NCBI GenBank assembly: GCA_027382625.1
Contig: JAJKFJ010024191.1
Span: 1 to 17,759 of the forward strand
Direction of reading: 5' to 3'
Length of the DNA stretch: 17,759 bases
Source of the DNA: Tetmemena sp. SeJ-2015
Lineage: Eukaryota; Ciliophora; Spirotrichea; Sporadotrichida; Oxytrichidae
The notes under the pieces are model-generated. The model was not told where the DNA came from, did no database searches, and saw only the letters and a program-made list of their open reading frames with translations. Positions 1 to 8,200 of the stretch are shown piece by piece. Every line of letters starts with the position of its first letter. Within the stretch, counting starts at the first letter, position 1. The position numbers were made by a program, and so were the translations under genes.

Positions 1-290
1 ATCCTACTCAAAAGCTTTTGAAGTAGCCCTAAAATACTACCGAAAATAAATTCGACTTCGATGACCTAAGAAACGTTGCTCCGAGGCTTAGAATAAAAAC
101 AAAGAGACGAATCTAGCAAAAATAATAGAAAGATTCATCTCTTTTATGAAGATTTAATATCTAATGGATATATAAAACATTTCTAAACAGTATTTCTACA
201 AATATGCATCAAATAGTTAAAGATTTGTGCTATACTGGTTTATAGTTTAACTTTCTCATGAGCGTATTGATTTTATTATAAAGAGCTTAC
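1..290 (+). other. Left-edge region with a possible partial coding fragment
   Basis: From about position 2 a plus-strand frame reads SYSKAFEVALKYYRK, and a second frame near 46-120 reads NKFDFDDLRNVAPRLRIKTK. Both look more like protein than the AT-rich surroundings, and together they could be the end of a coding block interrupted by a frame change near position 45. Nothing recognisable follows from 120 to 290, which is AT-rich. Function unknown. The call rests only on residue composition over about 40 codons. Confidence 0.25.
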
Positions 291-295
291 AAATC

Positions 296-760
296 TCATT
301 TTAAGATTTGATGAAAAAAATCTTTAATTTTACATATCAAGTGTGTATTAAACTTGGGCACATGAAAAATAAATGATGGAGAATAAGTTATTTTTGCAAA
401 AGTTTCTAATTGTTAAGAAGAATCAACTTGGTAATTAATTTCAGATTAAGTCGGCGTAGAAGTCAAAGAGGCAGAAGATTTATCACATTCACTTAAACAT
501 TTTGAATTCATTTAAGATTTGTATTAAATATAATGAATTTAATTAAAATCCATGAATTTTAAGGAGGAGGCTGTCTTTGATTTGAATGTTAAAATTGGCT
601 AAATCCTTGTATATAAACACTTTGCAAGATTGCAATCAAAATTTAAGATGAACTTCTCATCTTTTATCAACTTCTAAGCACTCCAGTCCTGAAATGCTAT
701 TCTCTTCTTTTTCTAGATCTTCATTCTTCTGACTTGTGTCATTTAGCTTCAAAGCACTCC
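296..760 (-). CDS. Minus-strand coding block, polar tail-like (partial)
   Basis: With TAA/TAG as Gln and TGA as stop, a minus-strand frame is open from about 745 down to a TGA at 298-296. It includes the stretch CLSECDKSSASLTSTPTQSE followed by INYQVDSSQQLETFAKITYS. An overlapping frame at about 755-660 reads KLNDTSQKNEDLEKEENS. The composition is polar and charged, unlike the neighbouring beta-rich repeat blocks, so it may be a cytoplasmic or C-terminal region. It lies downstream in the minus direction of the repeat blocks at 895-2822 and could belong to the same gene or be a separate block. No family recognised. Confidence 0.4.
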
Positions 761-894
761 CACACAATTATTCAAGGATATAAAGTACTTAGAATTTTTT
801 TAAAAATTGATTCGAATAGTATAAATTTAAGATACTTCACTAGCAGCTTACTTATTCTTATTAGTTTTTAAAGTTAATTCAGTATCTAATAAAT

Positions 895-1253
895 ATCTGC
901 CTATATACTGTGGTTTATTGTGAGTTTGAAGGATTTTGTAAACTTTTCTCCATCTATAAGAGTTCCAGTGACATCAACTTAGACAGATCCTATATCTACT
1001 GCAGTAACCATAGGACCTCCTATTATTTATATTAAATATACTATCAGAATAGAACCTGTTATCTATTAAATTTGTAATTTGATGTTTGAGTTAAAGAAAC
1101 CAAGGGGCTCCCATTGTCCGAACCAATAGAAATACTCATCGTCATAGTTGCATCATCACATGAAGGGGAACTTAATGTGAATTGAGCATCAGGTATTTCA
1201 ATCTATGCTGTACCAATAATATAAGTCTGATCAAAGAGTGCTGGATATGAAAC
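895..1253 (-). CDS. CADG-like repeat block of large extracellular protein (MDS pair split by a 32 nt candidate IES)
   Basis: Read on the minus strand with TAA/TAG as Gln, 1253 to about 1059 gives VSYPALFDQTYIIGTAQIEI, then FTLSSPSCDDATMTMSISIG. From about 1027 to 900 it gives GGPMVTAVDIGSVQVDVTG and LIDGEKFTKSFKLTIN. The order is that of ciliate cadherin/dystroglycan-like repeats: a Q-Y-I-G start, a central SC, an A-x-DIGS turn, then a closing strand DG..F..SF.L.I. The same order is seen at 10789-11459. The two halves are in different frames and are joined in frame if 32 nt between two TTAT copies (1027-1030 and 1059-1062) is removed. Presumed role: extracellular adhesion or surface domain. 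The family assignment is from remembered pattern, not from a search. Confidence 0.65.
1027..1058. other. Candidate 32 nt IES, pointer TTAT
   Basis: TTAT occurs at 1027-1030 and 1059-1062. On the minus strand the upstream block runs into an in-frame TGA inside this interval, and the downstream block is in another frame. Removing 32 nt with one TTAT copy keeps the codon phase and gives SNYKFNRQ joined to IIGGPMVTAVDIG. The pointer is only 4 bp in AT-rich DNA, so the exact ends are provisional. Confidence 0.5.
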
Positions 1254-1746
1254 GACGTATGAATTAAAATATAAATGAAGATGTTTTCAGTTATGAGATT
1301 TCATTTTCATCACCTGAAAAAACTGTCTCAGCCAAATATTTCATAGAGAGAGATGATTAGTTAGTAAAGACATCAAAGCTTATAAGATCAACCGAGAGAG
1401 TATTCGTGTTAGCGTATTTGCTTTTCATGATAATTAAATTATGCTAGATGAAGTAGGTACTGAGTTCAACGGATTTCTTTAGTTACTATCTGATATATTA
1501 AAATGACTTTTACAGTTTCATTTAAAAATGATATTCCGAATACTACTCCTTGAATTTTCCCAAAGTCAACTTAATTAGTTGTCGCATATTAAATAAATTA
1601 GTTTAAATTTTTAGATCCCACCAGCATAAATTAAAGATAACTAAACAAATTCCGACATTTGAAGAATCTACATAGCCATCGTAAAATTTAGCTCCATTCG
1701 AAGAATCGTATTGAATTTCAGAGTAACTCCAAACATTTGTGTCATG
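1227..1746 (-). CDS. Minus-strand extracellular coding block between repeats
   Basis: One minus-strand frame is free of TGA from 1746 to about 1228. Its start reads HDTNVWSYSEIQYDSSNG then AKFYDGYVDSSNVGICLV. Its end reads SKYANTNTLSVDLISFDVF and MKYLAETVFSGDENEISQ. In the middle (about 1600-1480) a different frame, with NQVDFGKIQGVVFGISFLNE, looks more protein-like, so another small IES pair may lie there. The block continues directly from 2141-2275 once the 394 bp element is removed, and it precedes the repeat at 895-1253. Rich in S, T, N, D, Y and aromatic residues, as expected for a secreted or surface region. Confidence 0.6.
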
Positions 1747-2140
1747 ATAAAGAGAAATAAGTGAATTGAATTGCGAATAGTAGAAATAAGATCAGAAATG
1801 GGAGTCTTAATTATTAGATAATTAGTCTGATAGTGAACAAAAGATAATGATTGGCTAATATAGTTTAAGTCTAATATAGTTGGCTCTTAAATAATTTAAT
1901 CAGATGTCTAATGAAATAATTACAGTCTGATTGGATTACTCTATTAAGAATCTTGATTAACTAATGGGGTGGTTTAATTAATCAAAACTGAATTAATTTT
2001 CTCCCTATTCTTTTAAATTTATCTCCCCCAACTTTTCTTTTGAAGCGAGAGAATGTTCTTCTAGATGATGTAGTTATTAAGACTCCCATTTCTGATCTTA
2101 TTTCTACTATTCGCGATTCAATTCGCTTATTTCTCTTTAT
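1747..2140. mobile_element. 394 bp IES with 65 bp terminal inverted repeats (MITE-like)
   Basis: The arm at 1747-1811 is the reverse complement of 2076-2140 with about two mismatches over 65 bp. Arm ends read ATAAAGAGAAATAAG outward-in. ATA at 1747-1749 is repeated at 2141-2143. On the minus strand the coding sequence before the element ends in GAG TAT, and the sequence after it starts CAT GAC ACA AAT. Removal of exactly 394 bp joins SDGEY to HDTNVWSY in one frame. The interior (1812-2075) has no convincing ORF, so the element looks non-autonomous. A precise insertion in coding DNA with restored reading is the behaviour of a transposon-derived IES. Confidence 0.85.
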
Positions 2141-2275
2141 ATACTCCCCATCTGAACCTTGCCACCATTTGCAGTTTATATTTTTTAGCTATATATTGAA
2201 TTCTGTCGCCTGAGCTACCAACTTTAAATAATATTTAAACTCTTATTCCCAAGCATTACGTGAATCCGTAAATTT
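2141..2275 (-). CDS. Minus-strand coding block upstream of the TIR element
   Basis: The minus-strand frame from 2275 reads KFTDSRNAWEQEFKYYLKL, then VAQATEFNIQLKNINCKWWQ and GSDGEY, ending exactly at the edge of the 394 bp element. TAA and TAG appear as Gln in a normal context (WEQEF, NIQLK), and Trp is coded by TGG. The frame differs by one phase from the block at 2290-2607, so a small IES or indel is expected near 2280-2290. Likely extracellular region of the large repeat protein. Confidence 0.65.
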
Positions 2276-2289
2276 AATTTAATAAAATG

Positions 2290-2607
2290 GAGCTATACTC
2301 TAAGTAAATCGAATTCTTACTATTTCTTGTCCAAGGAGAGAGTCTTATCGGTAGTTAAGTAATCATAATGAAAGAACTCTATATGATCTGAGGCCTCACA
2401 GCACAAGTCAAGGTCTTAAATAAATTGTACAATTAATTTTAGGTTTGAAGTATCTGATCTGAAAACCATTTCAGTGATTTGACAGCCATTTTATATTATT
2501 TGCAATAGATGGCACATCTATAACGAATAAGAATTTGTAAAAGAATTCAACTTACTGTAGGATTTAAACTATCCGGAGTTTTCATCAATCACACTAACCT
2601 TTATATA
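2290..2607 (-). CDS. Minus-strand extracellular coding block
   Basis: With TAA/TAG as Gln the minus strand reads LYIKVSVIDENSGQFKSYSK, LNSFTNSYSLQ, then ITEMVFRSDTSNLKLIVQF and DLDLCCEASDHIEFFHYDYL, ending in TTDKTLSLDKKQQEFDLL. There is no TGA in the block. The beta-strand-like alternation (IKVSVIDENSG) and the paired Cys fit an extracellular repeat protein. It continues toward 2275 in a shifted frame. No specific domain can be named by eye. Confidence 0.6.
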
Positions 2608-2639
2608 AAATTAAATTTAACAGCTGACTAAAGAGTCCC

Positions 2640-2822
2640 TCAGTTTTAATAAACGAATCCAATGAAATAAAGATCCATATACTGGCTAGTGACCATTGCA
2701 AAAGCCTAGTAAATTATTAGAAATTATTTTTAGGCGGGGACTGTTGACTTTTTACGGCTGGCTGAGTTTTAATCGTATGCCCCCATCCAAATCTTTTGAT
2801 ATTCCATGTAGTAAGGATCAGA
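2640..2822 (-). CDS. Minus-strand coding block, hydrophobic-aromatic
   Basis: The frame reads SDPYYMEYQKIWMGAYDQNS, then STVPAQKQFLIIYQAFAMV and TSQYMDLYFIGFVYQN, stopping at a TGA at 2642-2640. The next block (from 2607) is in another frame, so this TGA probably lies at or inside an IES. Two reassigned Gln codons are in good context. Function not recognised. It is probably an upstream part of the same minus-strand gene. Confidence 0.5.
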
Positions 2823-2899
2823 TGAGGAACTTATATTTTTTACTCCTTGTATTTAAACTATTTATAAGCATATATTTTTGTCTATTTTTAAATTGAATC

Positions 2900-3470
2900 A
2901 TAAATTAAGATAGAAAATATCTCAAAGACAAAAATTACTTATATAAGCATAGCAAGTTATCTGGTTAAGGAAAATTATTATTGAGAGTAGTCTTTTGATA
3001 AATAAATTATATTTTAATTATTATGCATATATACAACTGATAAGAGCATAATTTAGAAAGGAATCATCATAAATAATAAAAAATTAAATCAAATAATAAG
3101 TGCTAAGATGCATTACTAATATCAGAGATAATTTAGGATATCTAACGCTTCAAAATTATTATCTCATTATTAATCTTTTCAAATTTATTTTTAAAACATC
3201 AAATTTGATTTTATTATATTCAAAATATCAGGAACAGAATTATTTATATATTATTTTTTTACTAAATATAACTATAATTATGCATAATTGTATTCATTAA
3301 GAACATTAAGTTATAAGTGTAAAGAATCAATCCTTTAAAATAAATTAATCAACCATATATTTAAATTTCCTGTTTTAAAAATGTCCTATTTTTGTTTAAA
3401 TGCCACCTCTATATACTAAATTTAAGATCTAGCTTTAAGAAGATACTTCCAAAATTTATATATTTTAATA
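2900..3470. other. AT-rich spacer without supported genes
   Basis: Very AT-rich with long A/T runs. Reading frames here translate mostly to I, K, L, N, F and Y without protein-like pattern on either strand. It separates two minus-strand coding blocks and is best read as eliminated germline sequence. No inverted repeat or pointer pair was identified with confidence. Confidence 0.5.
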
Positions 3471-3474
3471 TTAA

Positions 3475-3760
3475 GTCCAAAGCTCCATCATAAGTAAGAG
3501 CGCCGATTATATTTATATTTTATCATCAACAAGTTGTCATTTATAGACTTTAAGATAAAAGCGATGCTAAAATAAAAAAGTGCCTGGGGAAGTATTTGCA
3601 GTTTTCTGAAAACATTTACTTTTTTAACTAATGGTTGCCACATCTGTGAACTTTGAGGAATCAAAAAATTTGGTCCATTAAGGCATTCCTTAATAAAAAA
3701 TATTCCTGATATCAAGGATATGAAAGGACCAGTTTCGCCATTCCCAAAAGTTTAATCTAC
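3475..3760 (-). CDS. Possible minus-strand coding block
   Basis: The minus strand from about 3757 reads FGNGETGPFISLISGIFFIK, then ECLNGPNFLIPQSSQMWQPL and VKKVNVFRKLQ, with a TGA at 3490-3488. GC content is visibly higher than in the flanks. The G/N/P-rich start and the MWQP stretch look like genuine protein, while the last 25 codons look AT-driven. It lies between the minus-strand blocks at 3990-4379 and 2640-2822 and would fit as an intermediate block of the same gene. No domain recognised. Confidence 0.4.
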
Positions 3761-3989
3761 CAAAATAAATAGATTTTTTAAACATAATTTCTCATTAAAA
3801 TAAATTGAATAAATATTTAGAATAGAAAAATTATTTTCTCATTTATTTTACTTTAAATTTTCTTTTGCAAAAAGTTAGTCAAATATAGGCAAAGATTTTT
3901 CATTTTTGTATTTAAAATTAATATATTCTAATCTTAAATCTTGGATAAAATATTTTTCCTACTATAAAAACAAAAATTTAAATTATATT
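3761..3989. other. AT-rich spacer
   Basis: No protein-like frame on either strand; mostly A/T runs. Probably IES or intergenic germline sequence between minus-strand coding blocks. Confidence 0.45.
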
Positions 3990-4379
3990 AAATTGAATCT
4001 TAAGAGTATCCTCCTGCAGCTATGCTAAACAGATTAAACTCTATATTTATAAAGATCAGTGTTAGGCAGGTTGAAGAGATCAACTACGCTAATCACAGTA
4101 ATACCAGAAGATGACGAGTTAACAAAATTAAGGTATAGAATTTTTTATTAGCCTCCCTAAATGAATGGAAATCTGTTCTTATCAAAGCAATCAGAAGCTT
4201 GCAGCAAGTGAAAACAGCTAATAGTATAAGATCATCGTGTATTAGGTATCATTCTTAATAAATAAATTCTTACATCCACATTGGTTGCTCTCAAATGAAG
4301 TCCCAGTCGACCAGGCAGTCCAAGAAGTGAAGTCAACTCCATGTTTGTTTTTTAGAATGATTACTAAATAAATAAACGC
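3990..4379 (-). CDS. Minus-strand N-terminal-side coding block, Cys-rich extracellular
   Basis: On the minus strand 4379 to about 4196 reads RIIKAFIYLVIILKNKHGVD, then FTSWTAWSTGTSFESNQCGC and KNLFIKNDTQYTMI. From about 4198 to 3990 a second frame reads SDCFDKNRFPFIQGGQQKIL, then NFVNSSSSGITVISVVDLFN and LPNTDLYKYRVQSVQHSC. The hydrophobic run AFIYLVIIL at the start could be part of a signal or membrane segment, though no clear ATG start is visible. The one-phase shift near 4195 falls in a GCTGCAAGCT stretch, where removal of 7 nt between GCT copies would join the frames. Abundant Cys, Trp (TGG) and Ser indicate a secreted or surface region. Probably the upstream part of the minus-strand gene. 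Confidence 0.65.
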
Positions 4380-4397
4380 TTTAATTATTCTAAGTCG

Positions 4398-4412
4398 AGG
4401 TGGCTGCCACCT
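4398..4412. repeat. 15 bp perfect palindrome with 1 nt loop
   Basis: AGGTGGC, T, GCCACCT form a 7 bp inverted repeat around one base. It sits just upstream (minus sense) of the coding block ending at 4379. Whether it is a boundary signal or chance is unknown. Confidence 0.5.
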
Positions 4413-4439
4413 TTAATTAAAAAGTGGTCGATTAAATTT

Positions 4440-4530
4440 TAAGAGATTGGAGCGGCTGGCGATTAATTCTTAATGTGATCAGTGATTGGGTTCAGATTAA
4501 TAATTTGGCTGAATCGCTCTACTACTACTA

Positions 4531-4578
<48 letters not shown>

Positions 4579-4920
4579 ACTACTACTACTACTACCACCA
4601 TTCAGCCAAAATATTTGAGGTAAGTCCATCTTGATTTCCGTTTATTCCACTTACGCAATTAACAACGATCCTATACTATAAGTAAAATGATGACCAAATA
4701 TTATGAGTTCAAATGCTTTAGTATTTTAATATAATAAGTTTGCTTGGACATTTTAGGATCAATTTTTCAGGTTATCCTTTTAATAATTATAATTACAATA
4801 ATCTCGCTAGTAGTAAAAAAACAATTAAATATTTTGGTTATCTTTAAAGAATAAGTTTTTCCCTTAAATATTTTAATTATTTATACTTATCTAAAATTCC
4901 CTACTTTTAATGAATTTATT
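4440..4920. other. Spacer between divergent coding blocks
   Basis: The interval holds the CTA microsatellite and otherwise AT-rich sequence with no convincing coding on either strand. It separates minus-strand blocks on the left from plus-strand blocks on the right, so it may be either an intergenic region or the inversion point of a scrambled gene. Confidence 0.5.
4504..4610. repeat. CTA/TAG trinucleotide microsatellite in an inverted repeat
   Basis: A run of CTA units about 80 bp long, with two symmetric CAC interruptions near its ends, is flanked by TTTGGCTGAAT (4504-4514) and its exact reverse complement ATTCAGCCAAA (4600-4610). On the minus strand the unit can be read TAG, which is Gln in this code, but no clear gene frame enters it. 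Confidence 0.9.
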
Positions 4921-4929
4921 TTATACACA

Positions 4930-5220
4930 CTTGACATTCCAATTTCACTAAGCAACATAGTTATTTTTAATTCTACGGCTGGATCAATTTCTATATACAC
5001 ATAAAACACGAGCAAAAGAGGAACCTACACTTTAGTGTTCAATCAAACAATAGATTAACTTTAATTTATATTGCTAATATACAATTATTGGGTCATCAGT
5101 GAGTTACAGCACTCCAATTACATTGAACATAATTAGCACCTCTATTTATATTCATTTACCATAGATTGCTCAGATGCTCTACTTGTTTAACAAACAGAAA
5201 TGGCAAATTTTAAATACAGT
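4930..5220 (+). CDS. First plus-strand blocks: second half of a CADG-like repeat and start of the next region
   Basis: Frame 1 from 4930 reads LDIPISLSNIVIFNSTAGSI, then SIYTQNTSKRGTYTLVFNQT, which is the closing half of a CADG-like repeat (the T-S-K-R-G-T-Y-T-L turn). Frame 2 at 5069-5140 reads YTIIGSSVSYSTPITLNIIS. Frame 1 again from 5149 reads YSFTIDCSDALLVQQTEMAN. Two shifts within 100 bp imply small IESs or indels near 5060 and 5145 that I could not place with confidence. The opening half of the first repeat is absent on this side and may be supplied by 10815-11102 on the minus strand. Confidence 0.6.
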
Positions 5221-8200
5221 AACTTAATTATTAAAATATTTTAATTTAATTTGAAGTTAATCAATCATCAAGAAATCTATTTAAAACTTCATAATCTAAT
5301 TTTATTAAATAAATTTGGACTACTATCTTAATTCTCCTTTAACTTGGAGTGACTATGCTTCCTTTATAATAAATGACCCAGATTGTAGTGGTAGCATGGA
5401 ATACTCCTTTCTCACTGGCAATTTAGATGCTGTTTTAACTGTAGATTACTTTTCTAAAAATGATGATGTGTTAATGTACTCGGTCTATTAAAATATGAAT
5501 AATGAATGGGTCTTTTCTTCAGATTTGAGCTTAAAAGACACACAAGTGCTTATCAAGTTTCAAGTAATTATGACCACTCCTGATGGAACTGTGATTACTA
5601 ATTCCACATCATTCTCTATTAATTTCAAATTAGACTGTAAATACGATGCAGTAATAGCTGATCCTCCAAAATACAGGATCGAATATTACATTAAAAGTAC
5701 AGATATCTCTTTTAAGATTTCTAACTTTACTCGAATGTTTTAAGACTATTGCTCTGGAGGTAAATCATATTCTCTAATGTAACTCATCATTATAAAATTA
5801 ATTTTAACTTTACTTGGGGCTTAAAATAAATTAACTTTAATTGTTTGGATTAAGACGGGAACGATTATTCAGATCCCTTGAAATGTAACAGTTCTACTGG
5901 AATGCTAGCCATCTACGAAGATAATTAAATTAATTGAGATGATACTTCTAAAGCTACTAAAATTAAAATAAAGCCGATTCTTTTGTTCCAGTAGATTATT
6001 AATTATAATATTAAGATATCTTTGGGATATACACAAACTATTTATTATTATTTTGGAGTAATTTCTTCTTCCTATTCCATATCAATTAATCTCCTGTGCG
6101 ATTGCAGGTGTGCGGTCATGACAGTTTCTGGTGATTATGACTTTTTTATTTATATCATTTTTTTACTTAGGGGAATTTGAAGCAAGCAATTCATCTGACT
6201 ATGGTATGATACTGACAACCCCTGTTATTGATAATTGGTTGAGCGATAGGATGGATTGCCCCGTTTTGTTTGAACTATCTTTATACTGATTTACTTATTG
6301 ATTAAATTTATACAACCAAAAGGATGAATTCGTCATTCAAATATTTTCCAATTAGATACAGCTCATCATGAATTAAGCTACCATAGCTAAATTCTACATG
6401 TACACGCTAAAAGGATGAAAATAAATTAATGTGTCCATGAGTAAAACTGTTTAGAGAAGTAGATCGGAATTTCGATTACAAATGAGTGTGAAAGTGCAGT
6501 TATATCATTGGATTAATATTAATTTTTGATACTTCAATCTAAGATATAATTCATGATACTGGACCAAATATGAATAGCTACAGTTTACCATAATTTGCTG
6601 TCACTCCTGATTCTTGCAAAGCAATTTAAATTTAAATACTCACCACTGAAGTTGTTTTCCCTCCTGGTTTAGTGCTAAGTTAAGCGCCAATATATGATAA
6701 TAGTTCGTTCACTTTATCGATAAAAGCAGATAGCATAGATAAATAATTTAAATGATGTGGGGACTTACATGTTGACTTATAATTTTATTTTTACTTTACT
6801 TATAAAGCAACACTACTCTCAAACAGTTTAGATAAAGATTTAGTGTTACAAATTCGAGTAGGATGCTCTATGATGAGCTTTTCTTAGCCCACATCTCATT
6901 CTCTAGATGGGAAATCTTTTACTTATTTGTTAGCAACAAAAAATTAATTTAAAGTTAGGTTCTCCTACTTAGTATAAAAATATTTTGATTTTGAAAAATT
7001 CATTGACAACACTGAAGGTCGGTGTGGTGATCCTACCTACACATGGGCAATTAATGGAAGATATTTTCCTTCAACCTCTTCAGCTGTTCATATTTTTACT
7101 CTCAATTTTAACTTCTAAAAATTTTCCGTTCATACTACTGACCTTACATTAAACAATACTTACTTCACCCTTGAGTTATTAGCGACTCTTGGATCATAAA
7201 AAGCATCTATGACTTTCTCTGTTTATACGGTTCTTTACAAAAACAATTTAAATTACTGTGTTGTAACTTCTCTTCAACCTACGAGAATTGACACACGCAG
7301 CTTTAGCTCTCCTATTACTTATCGAATCGGCTCTGGAGTTTAGGAAATAACTTTTTCTGAATTTGTTTAATAGGAAGCATGCGATTTTCCGATTACTTAT
7401 ACAATTGAATACGACAGAGACTAACTAGGAAATAGAATAGATCATTCTCAGATCTAGTAAAGAATCATTACAATCCAATCAAATAACAAGTAGGATGGTT
7501 ATTAAATTTTACATTTTATCTTGATATACAGAGGCTATGAGTATATGCATTAATCACATCTGTTCATAGGATCACTTCATACCTTGACATATAAATACAT
7601 TTCAAATCGATCAACAATGCTGCTCCAAAGTTTGCATAGCCACTTCAAGATGTCAAAACTTACCCTGGAAATTCAACAGAGGTTGTGTTTCCAGAGCTTT
7701 TTGACATGGATAACGATGGAATCAACATTGAGGAAATTGACTTTGGATAAGCCTCAGACTTTATAAATGGAAATTTTCCCAACTTTAAAATAGAGACGAG
7801 TCCTGATTAACTTATATTTAACCGTTTGCAAACTACAACTGTAAAATAAAAGTCTCAGACGATAATCCTAACTAGCTCTCTGCAGTTTATAAGTTTAAAA
7901 TCGTAATTTAAGACCCAACAGCAAATGAGAATAATACAGACTACATAAATAACACAGGAATTTTAAACTAATCATTTTATTATCAAAGGGAGAGAGTTAA
8001 GACTTGAATGCCAAAATAATTTCAATATCTATGAAAGGCTTTAAATTATTTAGGCCATTATATTGCTTAGTTAAGATTACTTTTAACTAGAATATGATAA
8101 TTCCTAAAAATTATTTAGAGTTTGACTCGAAGGCCCTAACTTTAACTACTCTTAGCAACAAATATTAAGCCAGAGATGATATTGAGTTTACTTGGAAAGT

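Noticed and set aside
2696..3300. Two short plus-strand ORFs (2696-2896 and 3100-3300)
   Set aside because: The first is the shadow of a better minus-strand coding block at 2640-2822; the second is AT-driven I/L/N/Y-rich sequence with no supporting context.
4014..4620. Plus-strand coding at 4014-4620 (for example TTLITVIPEDDELTKLRYRI)
   Set aside because: It looks protein-like, but the minus strand over the same bases gives Trp/Cys/Ser-rich extracellular sequence that fits the neighbouring blocks and is interrupted less by TGA.
5760..5854. A GT..AG intron of 95 nt that would keep the reading frame
   Set aside because: It starts GTAAAT and ends TTAAG with correct phase, but it would delete NVTHHYKINFNFTWGLKQIN and following residues, which look like real coding sequence. 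The 20 nt CTCT insert explains the shift with less loss.
5755..8003. Programmed ribosomal frameshifting of the Euplotes type
   Set aside because: Euplotes keeps TAA/TAG as stops and reads TGA as Cys. Here TAA and TAG occur constantly as Gln inside good coding sequence, and the shifts go in both directions.
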